NCBI GenBank assembly: GCA_012295275.1
Contig: CM022667.1
Location: 13,740,056-13,760,431 of the forward strand
Source: Chrysomallon squamiferum
Taxonomy: Eukaryota; Mollusca; Gastropoda; Neomphalida; Peltospiridae
Reading direction: 5' to 3'
Length of the DNA stretch: 20,376 nucleotides
In this document: piece by piece, positions 10,661-19,596 of the stretch
How positions within the stretch are numbered: position 1 is the first letter of the stretch
Layout: each line of letters begins with the position of its first letter
Notes under the pieces: generated by a model
The model's input: the letters and a program-made list of their open reading frames with translations, nothing else
Told to the model about the DNA's origin: nothing
Database searches by the model: none
Translations under genes and position numbers: made by a program

Positions 10661-10690
<30 letters not shown>
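10661..10690. repeat. (TA)n microsatellite
   Basis: An uninterrupted TA run of about 15 units, with a shorter AT run just upstream at 10641-10650. Confidence 0.95.
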
Positions 10691-10691
<1 letters not shown>

Positions 10692-10904
10692 TGATCGACA
10701 ATAATCTTAAATTATTGTTAATATATGGAAGAGTATAATATTCCTTTGTTTGTTATAAATTTCAGACAATGTTGTTTATATTCCAAAGCCATTTTCATCA
10801 TTTAGTTGCTTTCTACATGTTTGCTTTGTTCGTTCTTTTCAAATAATATATCAAACCCCTTTTATATATCTAGTGTGCTTCAGTATTAATTTCATCGGAA
10901 GAAG

Positions 10905-11100
10905 GAAACAAACAAAAAAAACCCCCAAACAAACAACAACAACTACTCCCCAAACAAAAAACAACAACACCAAAAACAGACTCTAAAAACAAAAACACAA
11001 AACCACACTAAAAAGCAACAAACCGCTCAACAAACCCCCAACAAAAAAATTCCAGCAACAATAAACAATCTAGAAAAAATGAGATTAAAAAACAAAAACA
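10905..11100. repeat. Degenerate ACAAA/CAAA-rich tract
   Basis: About 200 bp made almost only of A and C on the + strand, with irregular AAACAAAC and CAACAAC words. Low-complexity intergenic DNA; no gene seen. Confidence 0.75.
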
Positions 11101-11288
11101 TTTTCGCCTACTAAAGATACCCTTGCTTATAAAAACGTGACGTTTTGTTCATTGATCGCCAAATTGTATCGATCGTTTTGTGTGGATTATAAAATTATTT
11201 TAATTTTAATTTTTGATTTATTCTTGATATTTTTGTCCATTTATTGCTGTCTTCTTTCTGTGTAAATTCTCATACAAATGTAGACATA

Positions 11289-11384
11289 AAACACAAACAC
11301 AAACACACATTTACATTCACATGCACATACACACACAATTCACACACACACACACACACATACACAGAAACACACACACACAAA
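11289..11384. repeat. (CA)n-rich microsatellite
   Basis: Interrupted ACAAAC and ACAC units followed by a (CA)n run at 11341-11360 and a second run at 11371-11382. Confidence 0.9.
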
Positions 11385-11436
11385 GTACTTCGAAATGTTT
11401 TAATAATAATTATTCCGGTGTTATAATAAGTTGTAG

Positions 11437-11465
11437 TAGGAGTGGGATTGGGAGTAGGAGTGGGA

Positions 11466-11540
<75 letters not shown>
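11437..11540. repeat. G-rich lead-in and (GA)n microsatellite
   Basis: GGAGTGGGATTGGGAG-type words (11439-11465) run into about 37 GA units ending near 11538. It is a long purine-only strand, prone to triplex and to length change. Confidence 0.93.
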
Positions 11541-11541
<1 letters not shown>

Positions 11542-11554
11542 ACATTTTGAAATA

Positions 11555-11580
11555 GGGAGTGGGACTGGGATTGGGACTGG
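11555..11580 (+). other. Canonical G-quadruplex motif
   Basis: Four GGG runs separated by three-base loops (GGG-AGT-GGG-ACT-GGG-ATT-GGG), then ACTGG. The words resemble the complement of the beta minisatellite motif. Confidence 0.8.
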
Positions 11581-11619
11581 TAGTGGTAGTTTGCTTGCGT
11601 GCCTGGGAGAGAGAAAGAG

Positions 11620-12560
11620 AGTATAAATTTTAAAATAATAAAAAATGGCAGTAAGAATAATTAAAAAAATAATTAATGGGTATTTCTTTTCAAAAATAAT
11701 CTTTAAAAATCAAAATAAAACGTGTTATTAGACAGAAATGAAACACGGAAAATAGAGATAATTTACGCCTTGACTTCGGTTTTGACTTCGTCATATTCCG
11801 TTCAACTTCGTTTAGAAATAAGACAGTAACAGTTACATGACGTCATTTAGTAACTTGTAAACTCAAGAATACGTTTTGAAAATTGTGAAAGGATGACAAA
11901 TTAGATTTATTTTGAAAATTTCACCTACATGGTAAGGATTTTTAAAAATATTTTGGAACAAAACTGTAATGATGGTTGTTTTTATAATTTTTTTAATTTT
12001 TTTTTATCTTTAGTAGAAAGAGCCAGCGTTTCTGGATTGTAAATACATATTTATCAAAATGTCTGTCTGTCTCTGTGTATGTTTTAATTTATGAATTTTT
12101 TTATGTTTTTTTTTTTTTGTCTTGCTCTTCTTTTCTTCTTTATTTAATTGAATTGAATTTATTTTATGCAAATGTTGTTATTGTTGTTGTTATTATTATT
12201 GTTGTTGTGTTATTATTATTATAGTTGTTGTGAAACTTAGTAATTTTTACATTTTTCTGGAAACATATAAATAATAATAAAAAAAAAAAAAACAACTTCA
12301 GTTGTTCCTTCAAAATAATGACTGCTCAAATAAGAGATATTTATTGGAATATGATATAGTTTATGTATATGTTAATGATAATTAGTATATTATTATTGAT
12401 AATAAAAATGATTAATAGCAGGTAATATTTTTTTATGTGTGAAGATTAATGATGCATCCTTTCTAAGTGAAAGTAAATTAATTAAAAATGATGATAGATT
12501 TGTACTATTTTATTTTTCTATCATACTGTAATGTTGATGAAAATCGTTTGTGTTCGTGTG
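11620..12560. other. AT-rich intergenic DNA
   Basis: No gene seen. It contains three TTGACTTCG-like words at about 11769-11812, a TTG/ATT triplet-rich stretch at 12173-12232, a poly(A) run near 12279-12292 followed by a perfect hairpin AACAACT-TC-AGTTGTT at 12291-12306, and general AT-rich filler. Confidence 0.6.
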
Positions 12561-12564
12561 TCAG

Positions 12565-12765
12565 TCTTTGTGTCTGTGTGTGTGTGTATATATATATATA
12601 TATGTAAGTGTGTATGTATGAATGTATATATATATATGTTGTGTATATAAGATATATGTGTATATAGTATGTACGTATGTACATATGTATTGGTTGTTCG
12701 TATATATGTGTGTATATATACACATATGTACCTAATTATGTATGTATGTATGAATGTATGTAGGG
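12565..12765. repeat. TG / TATATG / ATGT compound microsatellite
   Basis: Alternating purine-pyrimidine DNA: (TG)n, (TA)n, and GTATGTATGTATGA blocks over about 200 bp. Confidence 0.9.
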
Positions 12766-13017
12766 TTTTTGTACTTTTTTTTTACTTACTGTATTTTTTT
12801 ATTTTTCTTAGGTTTTATTTTTTTTATTACTGTCATTTTTAATAGCAAAAGCAACAGAAATTGTTGTTGTAGTAAAACAAGTATTAGAGTAGAGTCAGCA
12901 ACAGTTGTTGTCGATTTTGAAAGTAGCAGCAGTCGTGATTATAAATATGTTGCTGGAGATAACGATGAAACTTTGAAACGTTGTAGAAAAACCGCATTTA
13001 ACATCCATTGTTAACAA

Positions 13018-13145
13018 CAGCATCATCAACTACAAGAGCACGCGCGACTACAACAAGAAGCACAACAATAATAACACAACAGTAACAGCAGTAATAATAA
13101 TAAAATAACGACAACGTCAACGACAACAAAAACAACAACAACAAC

Positions 13146-13191
<46 letters not shown>
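13018..13191. repeat. Degenerate CAA/AAT triplet tract ending in pure (AAT)n
   Basis: Imperfect CAACAACA and AATAAT triplets lead into an uninterrupted TAA run at about 13147-13190. Confidence 0.9.
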
Positions 13192-13199
13192 GTCATGAC

Positions 13200-13823
13200 A
13201 ATGAACAACAAACTCGATAAGCAAAATAAATTAAATAAACAATTTTACATATAATGTCTTCCGTACTTATTATCATGTTATCAGTTCATGATGACTTTAT
13301 ATCAGTTTATTTCCATATCTGTTTTTTAATAAATATATATCTCTTTATTACCACAGTATTCATAATTTCGGTTAAGCATCTGCTTTATAAAAAGAATAAA
13401 GGTTGTCATTAAATACAATTGTTAATAAGTTATATGGTGAAAAACGAGAGAGACAAAGCAGTTCTTTTTGTTATTGACGAATATAGTCATTTCCTCCTAG
13501 ATTAGTCGTCCAGTTTCATTTTATTGAACACTTACAACAGAAAATATTTCTTTTGTTTTTATAGGGGATGGTAAAATAATTCAGGACAATATTACAAAGT
13601 AAACAATGCGAAACGGTCGATGAAAACTGCACAAAGAGATCAATTAAAAGATAAACATTCGTCATGAACGACAGCACGAAATAAAAAGACAACGCTGTTG
13701 ACAGCGTTTCGACAGTCTCAGGATCGCGTCGTAGGTAAACGACAAACGATACGACCACATTGTTAGACACACACACAATCTACATATCTTTGTCACGGAA
13801 TATCGCACATCGTGGCAACCGCG
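13200..13823 (+). promoter_or_regulatory. 5' flank / putative promoter and 5' UTR of the CEMIP-like gene
   Basis: This is the sequence directly upstream of the start codon. A TATAAAAA word lies at 13386-13393, about 430 bp before the ATG, and a perfect palindrome (8-bp arms, AACGCTGT) at 13691-13708. An in-frame TAG at 13764 closes the frame upstream of the ATG. The transcription start cannot be placed from sequence alone, and an upstream non-coding exon is possible. Confidence 0.35.
13691..13708. promoter_or_regulatory. Perfect palindrome upstream of the start codon
   Basis: Arms AACGCTGT and ACAGCGTT around TG, 115 bp before the ATG. GC content is higher than in the surroundings. It may bind a dimeric factor or form a hairpin in the 5' UTR. 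Confidence 0.45.
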
Positions 13824-14178
13824 ATGCATTTTCTGTCGACGCTCTTGTCGTTGTTACCCATCCTTGCCGCCGTTGTCGCCAGCTGCCCGTGGGACGAGTC
13901 CGGTTTGCTTCCCTGGTCAGGCGGTGCAGCCACGTGGGGTAGCCAAGCCGACGTCCCCACACAAGGTTCGGACGTTGTCGTCCCCGCCAATAAAAAAATC
14001 ATTTTAGACGTATCACCGCCGTCGTTGAGGACGCTGACGATTGAAGCTGGCGCTGCCTTGATTTGGGGAAACGTCGACGATTTGACGCTGGAGTCGTCTT
14101 ATATTCTGGTCAACGGAAGGTTTGAAATCGGAAGCGCAGCCTGCAGATTTGAGAGGAAAGCGACCATCATTCTTGCAG
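13824..14178 (+). CDS. CEMIP: CEMIP-like protein, exon 1: signal peptide and first part of G8 domain
   Basis: This exon encodes residues 1-118 plus the first base of codon 119. The ATG at 13824 is preceded by an in-frame TAG (13764) with no other ATG between. Residues 1-20 form a hydrophobic secretion signal (leucine-rich, ending AVVAS) directly before C21. Residues about 28-119 form the first part of a G8 domain: LPW at 29-31, VVVP at 51-54, the LTIEAGAAL-type strand at 71-79, VNGRFEIGS at 96-104 and C107, which probably pairs with C21 as in vertebrate CEMIP. The donor is G|GTAATT, phase 1. The family (CEMIP/KIAA1199, CEMIP2/TMEM2) acts outside the cell or at its surface on hyaluronan in vertebrates. 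A cleavable signal, and no early transmembrane anchor of the CEMIP2 type, favours a secreted CEMIP-like form. Which paralogue it corresponds to is not certain. Confidence 0.9.
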
Positions 14179-14182
14179 GTAA

Positions 14183-14334
14183 TTTAATAATAATAATAAT
14201 AGTAGTAGTAGTAGTAGTAGTAATAATAATAATAATAATAGTAGTAGTAGTAGTAGTAGTGGTAGTAGTAGTAGTGGTAGTAGTAGTAGTAGTAATAATA
14301 ATAATAATAGTAGTAGTAGTAGTAGTAGTAATAA

Positions 14335-14367
<33 letters not shown>

Positions 14368-14432
14368 TAGTAGTAGTAGTAATAATAATAATAATAATAA
14401 TAGTAGTAGTAATAGTGGTAGTAGTAGTAGTG

Positions 14433-14474
<42 letters not shown>

Positions 14475-14495
14475 ATAATAATAACAATAATGATA
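14183..14495. repeat. Compound (AAT)n/(AGT)n microsatellite in intron 1
   Basis: About 310 bp of alternating blocks of TAA and TAG triplets with a few TGG triplets, strictly in triplet register. It begins four bases into the intron. Confidence 0.95.
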
Positions 14496-15477
14496 ATAAT
14501 TTCAAATGTAAGATTAAATGCAAATTAAATAAACAAGCGTGGTATCAGATTTCCTAAAAAAAAAAAAAAAAAAATAGAAAAAAAGGAGAAAACACCAAAT
14601 ATTTCTTGTCGGTATAGCCTTTTTTTTTTTTTAAAAAATTTGATTACTGTTTAAACACATTCTAACCCGACTTCTTGAAAGTTTCATCACGTAATAACGT
14701 TTTAACGCTCTAAATATTCACGGAATTTAGCCAAACGACAGGAATGTCGAGTGATAGGCATAACAAATATTGTTATCTGGTCGTCGGTTTTAATGAATGA
14801 AATTATGAATTAAATGACATATTTTTTATATGGCTTTGATTGTATATACACGCAAACATACACAGATGCATTGATTTTTAGATATATACACATATACACG
14901 TAATATCAATCAAAATAATGTATTTTCTTCATTTTAAATGTTTGATTATCACAGTACGTACACAAATATATAATATACACACGTAAATGTAGAACGCAGT
15001 GTAAAATATGTTTTCATTGCAAAAGTTTATAAAACACGTGTATCTGTGCACACACAAACATTAGTGTGTAAATAATCATTTTTAAATAGACATATACATA
15101 CGTTCATAATGAAAACAATTTATAAATTTACATAAATAAACGACCATGTATATATACATTTAACACTTAAATTATTTATTATTTCTTAACACACACACAT
15201 ACACACTCACACAAACACACACACAAACACACACACACACGTGCGTGCGCGCACTCTCTCTGTTTAAAACTTGAATTATAAATATTGTTTTTAACCTCTA
15301 AAATCGAAACAGCCGTTACCTTGTCCCTGAAAACTGCTAGGAGAAAACAAGAAAAAAAAAAACGTCGCTGTTTGATTCTTTCTCAACAATATGTGACCAG
15401 TAACTAGCACATCGTCAGTCATAAAAATAGAGAGAAGGAAAGAGAGAAACAAAGACAGAAAAAGAGATTGAAAGATA

Positions 15478-15540
15478 GAAAAAAAAAAAAAAAAAACGGA
15501 AAAAAAAAAAAAAAAAAAAATGAAAAAATGAAAAAAAAAA
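15478..15540. repeat. Poly(A)-rich tract in intron 1
   Basis: Two long A runs separated by CGG, followed by A runs interrupted by TG. It is pyrimidine-rich on the minus strand. Confidence 0.9.
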
Positions 15541-15827
15541 ATCAACACACACAAAATCACAAAGGAAAAAAACAAAAAAACCCACGAAAAACTGAAAATA
15601 TATTTTATGTAATACAATTGATATAACGGCGGGCAAACCGTTCGGTTCATGATGCAAACTTGATAAGAGTTTTCAATTGAATATGTATGTATGTATGTAT
15701 ACAATTAATATATATCTAAAAAAAATTCTGTATGCTACGCAATACCGGTAGCAGAAACTGAAGAATATCAGACACTTTTACATCTTTGTTTTGTGATCTG
15801 TGATCTCGCTGTGGACTGTATTTGCAG

Positions 15828-15994
15828 GAAAGAAAGATGAAATCCCAGCATTAGATCATTTTGATTCCAAGTTTCTTGGAGTTAACGCTGGAGCAACTTT
15901 GGAATTCCACGGCAAGGAGAAAGTCGCGTGGACCAAACTCATCCAGACTTTACCTGCAGGGGTAGAAACGTGCGGGGTGTTCCACAGTCACAAG
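15828..15994 (+). CDS. CEMIP: CEMIP-like protein, exon 2: middle of G8 domain
   Basis: This exon encodes residues 119-174 and joins exon 1 in phase 1 (G|GA gives glycine), leaving in phase 0 at CACAAG|GTAAAT. Key residues are the GATLEFHGKEKVAWTK segment (140-155), which matches the G8-domain strand that in vertebrate CEMIP reads LELHG followed by a lysine-rich turn and SWT. The GKK and LPAG neighbourhoods also fit. C167 has no obvious partner within the exon. The bases before the exon carry a weak pyrimidine tract and TTTGCAG. Confidence 0.9.
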
Positions 15995-16367
15995 GTAAAT
16001 TTACCCCACTCAAAACTGCATCAACAGTAGACAGCACACAAAGCTTGTCTCCATATGCACGTATTTTATATATGTTCTTGCCTATATGTCTGTCTAATTG
16101 TTTGTCTGATTATCTGTTTATCTGTTTGTCCGTAAATCTGTCTGACTTACATCTACATGTCTGTCTGAAAGTAAGTAGATCTATTTGTCCGTCAGTGTAT
16201 CCATTCTTTCCACAAATAGATACATCTGTGTATCTGTATGTGTGTGTGTGTGTGTGTGTATATATATACACATACATACACAAACACACGCACACATACA
16301 TGCATATATACATTCACCATTCACCCATACTCACTTAAACATACAAACACGCAAACAATCAAATAAA

Positions 16368-16406
<39 letters not shown>

Positions 16407-16473
16407 TCAAATAACTAACTAACTAACTAACTTAACTAACTGACTAAATAACTAAATAAATTGTTCTTTACAG
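15995..16473 (+). other. Intron 2 of the CEMIP-like gene (479 bp)
   Basis: GT-AG intron with TGTCTG words, a (TG)n/(TA)n/(CA)n compound run at about 16237-16310 and a (CTAA)n tract close to its 3' end. The acceptor is GTTCTTTACAG|TC. Confidence 0.87.
16371..16440 (+). repeat. (CTAA)n microsatellite next to the exon 3 acceptor
   Basis: Nine CTAA units, then an interruption (TCAAATAA), then further CTAA units, giving about 13 overlapping CTAAC words. The last CTAAC has its A at 16439, 34 bases before the exon 3 AG, an ideal branch-point distance. Confidence 0.92.
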
Positions 16474-16603
16474 TCGTCTCCATTCGGGTCGGAGGCAGAC
16501 ACTGGCTTACACAGCATCGTCTTCAACCTGGACGGCAGCGTCTTCGACTTCGATGTCTTCAAACTCTCTGATCCCATCGAGCAGTTTCTGGATTTCCTTG
16601 ACG
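16474..16603 (+). CDS. CEMIP: CEMIP-like protein, exon 3: end of G8 domain and linker to GG domain
   Basis: This exon encodes residues 175-217 plus one base of codon 218. The donor is G|GTGAGT, phase 1. It includes GLHSIVFNLDGSVFDFDVF (185-203), matching the family pattern of a hydrophobic strand, DP/NLDG turn and a short strand with F/Y-D-T/V. It ends with an acidic/aromatic helix (DPIEQFLDFLD, 207-217) that in CEMIP precedes the GG domain. Confidence 0.88.
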
Positions 16604-17166
16604 GTGAGTAGCAGCAGGAGCGCGCTTGTTCATTCTTCTTTCTCTCTTTTATTTATTTTCTCCCTCCTTTCTTTGCGATAACTGAAATGCTTCAGACAGA
16701 AAAAGATAAAATAATGATTTATAATATCGCTAAATGTTTCATTATTATTATATATGTCTGTATATGTTTCTATATGTATGTATGTATGTATGCATTTATT
16801 TACTGATATATATATGTACGTGCGTATGTTTGAGCGTATGTATATATATAAAGAGTACTTAGATACGTTTTTACTAACAATTTTGTTTATGGAGGTGTTT
16901 TCCTTATCGATATTAATAAATGTTTTGTGAGTTTACATATATGAATTATCTATTTGTTCGTTCATCCTTTATATACTTTGTATTTTGAAAATCAATATCA
17001 GTGTAAGGTCCTCATTCAGTAATGCAAGAATTCATTAACTGACAAACAGCTGTCGAACCATTTGCTGCATTCAGATCAGATGCAGTTAATAAAAATTGTG
17101 ATTGTCTTCTTTTTCTCTCTGTCAGTTTAGAAGTTGTGTTCATTATTATTGGCATTGTTATTGTTA

Positions 17167-17200
<34 letters not shown>

Positions 17201-17376
17201 CATTATTATATTGTTCTTATGATTTTCATCATTGTTATTAATATTGTATGCACTCTGTATAGCTCTCATTTCGTCTCTATCACTGTGTCTGGCTGTTCTT
17301 TATTGTTTGTATGTGTATTTATGTTATGCACATAACTCTTTTTTTCTTCTGCGTAAGCTGAGTGTTCTTGAAGATG

Positions 17377-17436
<60 letters not shown>

Positions 17437-17829
17437 TTGTTTATTTATTTATTCATATAGTCCCTACACAAATGATACTTTTATATTAAATACATACTTG
17501 CTTGTTTATATGTGCATATGTTTAATGTAGAAAACATCTACTGGTATTTGTCAAGGCGTCTCAAAAAAGATGTACGGAAAAGTAATTTAATAAGAAACAG
17601 ATATTTTCGAAAATCTTTTGCATGATAATATAACCGAAATACGTAACTGATAACCCCAGAGTGACACAGTTTTCTACTTGGGCTTTCACATTTTACGTTT
17701 GATATATATATCCTTACTTTAAAAAAAAAAAAAAAACTCCCTAAATATTTCATGTATGTGTTATAAGCTTGTTAAATACTGGAATTTAATTCAATATCTA
17801 ATTTTTATTGTTTTGTTTAACTATTTAAG
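16604..17829 (+). other. Intron 3 of the CEMIP-like gene (1226 bp)
   Basis: GT-AG intron, AT-rich, with an (ATTATT)n run at about 17143-17210, a pure (CA)n run at 17379-17430 and (ATGT) words at 16774-16792. The acceptor is TTTAACTATTTAAG|CA. Frames over the repeats are low complexity; no gene seen. Confidence 0.86.
17379..17430. repeat. (CA)n microsatellite in intron 3
   Basis: About 26 uninterrupted AC units. Confidence 0.95.
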
Positions 17830-18006
17830 CACTTCCCGATGACGTTGTACTAGCTGTTGCTTCAAACGGAAACTTGGGCGCCCCAGCGGACCGGTCCTGG
17901 AATGATTTGTATGAGGCACTAGAAAATGTCGGCGGACTTACTTCCGGTTCCAGTTTACTCAGGAAACTTGGTGATGACGAAGTTTACGTTTTCATCATCC
18001 TTAAAG
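17830..18006 (+). CDS. CEMIP: CEMIP-like protein, exon 4: GG (ILEI-like) domain
   Basis: This exon encodes residues 218-276 plus one base of codon 277 (phase 1 in, phase 1 out, donor G|GTAAAT). The protein shows PDD-VVLAVASNGNLG (220-234), a central helix rich in acidic and leucine residues, then a GSSLLRKLG turn and a final strand VYVFIILKG. This is the order of the GG domain of CEMIP, CEMIP2 and the FAM3/PANDER/ILEI group: P-D-G, hydrophobic strand ending in V-N/S-D/N-G, helix, GS-hydrophobic, and W/Y-F-hydrophobic-KG. Confidence 0.9.
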
Positions 18007-18212
18007 GTAAATATGGAACAGATAATTGAAGATAAACAGTCATACACAGGTCTATATAAATATAAACGTACTTTGGTAAATAAATATGTATCGACGTACC
18101 AACATTAATGCATTCATACATATAACTATATAGACAAACACACATAAATACATACACACGGCCTCTCTGTGTACTTGCCCCACTGGTAATAATAATAATA
18201 ATAATAGTAATG

Positions 18213-18270
<58 letters not shown>

Positions 18271-18435
18271 CAACAACAACAACAACAGTAACAATAATAA
18301 TAGCAGCAGCGCCAGCAACAAACAACAACTATAATTATATAGAAATAACATATTTTTGATATTCAAAATGTTATGAGTAAAGAACGTCTTATAATGGCAT
18401 GGTTCAAATAAACAGTTTAACTTTTTTCTTTACAG
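18007..18435 (+). other. Intron 4 of the CEMIP-like gene (429 bp)
   Basis: GT-AG intron with an (AAT)n/(AAC)n triplet tract at about 18186-18300. The acceptor CTTTTTTCTTTACAG|GA has a good pyrimidine tract. Confidence 0.88.
18186..18300. repeat. (AAT)n then (AAC)n microsatellite in intron 4
   Basis: Triplet-register AAT units with one AGT and one TGA interruption, followed by seven AAC units. Confidence 0.93.
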
Positions 18436-18663
18436 GATCGGGTGAAGCAGCTACTGAAGACTTGGGAAAACAGAACGTGAAGAAAGGTTTTGCCGAAACA
18501 AAACGTTTGACGATTAAGAAATCGGGCGTCGTTTTCAGTGCGTACTCGAAACTGATCGGCAACCTGAAGATTAATACTAAGGGAGTGGACTTCCGAGCCT
18601 TGACACAAGAAGCCGCTGAACCAGTCATCAAAGTGAACAGAGATGTGTCGTCCTGGGAGGCAG
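18436..18663 (+). CDS. CEMIP: CEMIP-like protein, exon 5: linker between GG domain and beta-helix
   Basis: This exon encodes residues 277-352 plus one base of codon 353. It enters in phase 1 (G|GA) and ends ...GAG GCA G before GCAAGT, a GC-type donor in its usual strong context CAG|GCAAGT. The segment is basic (many K/R) and ends SSWEAG, matching the SW-x-PG that starts the beta-helix region of vertebrate CEMIP. It has no cysteine, and at about 75 residues it is roughly half as long as the equivalent cysteine-bearing vertebrate linker as I recall it. If the intron is not removed, translation continues two codons (K, Y) and stops at TGA. Confidence 0.87.
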
Positions 18664-18769
18664 GCAAGTACTGAGAGAGCGCGGTTAAAGGACAGAGGCT
18701 GAGAGAGGGAAAGAGGGGATAAGAGAAAAACGGGAAAAGGGAGGGAGGCGGAGAAAAATTAAGAGAGAA

Positions 18770-18774
<5 letters not shown>

Positions 18775-18810
<36 letters not shown>
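18775..18810. repeat. (GA)n microsatellite in intron 5
   Basis: About 18 GA units inside a wider purine-rich tract (18668-18840). Confidence 0.92.
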
Positions 18811-18814
<4 letters not shown>

Positions 18815-19099
18815 TAAGGATAAAGGAAGAAAGAGATATACAATGAGTTATGAAGTGTAGTTCTGAAGTTTATAAATAAATGTATATGTTTTACCGTCCT
18901 CTTATCGCTACGCAAAAAGGCTCTATCGCACAGACTGAGAATTATTCATAGGAATGTTTCCATCATAATTTCTACCAGTTTATTTACGATATAATCATCT
19001 TTTCCTTGAACATGGAAACATTTGTCGTTGTTTTTATTCGCTAGGTTTTTTAAATAGTTCGCTTCAACTAACATTTTAAAATTATTCATAGAAGAACGC

Positions 19100-19545
19100 A
19101 AATGTCAAAATTAATTCTTAATTACCTTACCTTCTTCAAACTGTAAAAATTCTCTTCATGGCTGAAAGCAAAAAACTCATCAATAATTCTTAATTTCTTT
19201 TGTTTCTTCTAGTTGCTAAAATCTTCAAGATTCAAAGAAAAATTTCAAAATTAATTCTCAATCGTTTTAGCTTCTTGTAACTGTTAGAATCTTCATAGTT
19301 GAAAAAAGCGTCCTCATTAATTCATAAGTGCTTAAATTTGTTCTAGTTGTTAAAATCTCCAAATTTGAAAACAAAAATATCATAATTAATTCTTAACTGT
19401 TTTAACTTTTGTTAAAATTTTCTTGGCTAAAAGCAAATGTCAACATTAATTTTTTAACTGCCCTAGCTTTTTGTGACCGTTAAAATCTTCATCACTGAAA
19501 AAAAAAAACTGTCAACATTAACTTATAATTGTTTTAGGCTTATTT
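19100..19545 (+). repeat. Diverged tandem repeat, period about 60-72 bp, in intron 5
   Basis: The anchor TTAATTCTTAA or a variant recurs at about 19112, 19184, 19252, 19318, 19387, 19447 and 19519 (spacings 72, 68, 66, 69, 60, 72). Each unit also carries a TTGTTAAAATCTTCA-like block and a GAAAACAAA-like block. Five of the seven have a pyrimidine-TAG word resembling a splice acceptor. Confidence 0.75.
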
Positions 19546-19596
19546 TAATAGTATGAAAATAGTATATTGTTAATTTAAATATTCGCCTGACTACAG

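Larger units (their letters stand above)
14179..15827 (+). other. Intron 1 of the CEMIP-like gene (1649 bp)
   Basis: GT-AG intron. It holds an (AAT)n/(AGT)n tract directly at its 5' end, poly(A)/poly(T) runs (14557-14573, 14619-14632), a (CA)n run (15189-15240), an A-rich tract (15478-15540) and an (ATGT)n run near 15682-15701. The acceptor is TTTGCAG|GA. No embedded gene seen. Confidence 0.85.
18664..19596 (+). other. Intron 5 of the CEMIP-like gene, GC-AG type (933 bp)
   Basis: It starts with GC, not GT, and ends CTGACTACAG. The first 150 bp are unusually purine-rich, including a (GA)n run, and the second half holds a diverged 60-72 bp tandem repeat. The GC donor is needed to keep the frame into exon 6; no nearby GT gives the family sequence. 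Confidence 0.83.

Noticed and set aside
11270-11545. Serine/leucine and arginine/glutamate frames over the (CA)n and (GA)n runs
   Set aside because: Pure dinucleotide-repeat translations.
12754-13014. 86-codon + strand frame with a very hydrophobic, phenylalanine-rich first third and a C-terminal polar part
   Set aside because: It starts in a microsatellite and a poly(T) region, ends at a CAA-type tract, shows no family pattern, and its acceptor-like interior makes it a probable chance frame. Transcript data could change this.
13812-13823. Start of the CEMIP-like protein at a GTG four codons before the ATG
   Set aside because: Nuclear genes of animals start at ATG; the ATG at 13824 is the first in the frame and gives a clean signal peptide.
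14167-14523. 118-codon minus-strand leucine tract opposite intron 1
   Set aside because: Translation of a triplet microsatellite.
16110-16338. Frames over the TG/CA repeat in intron 2, overlapping read-through from exon 2
   Set aside because: They lie inside a well-supported intron and translate dinucleotide repeats; the exon 2 donor is strong.
18404-18667. 87-codon minus-strand frame opposite exon 5
   Set aside because: A shadow of the true exon; the + strand reading matches the CEMIP family and has proper splice sites.
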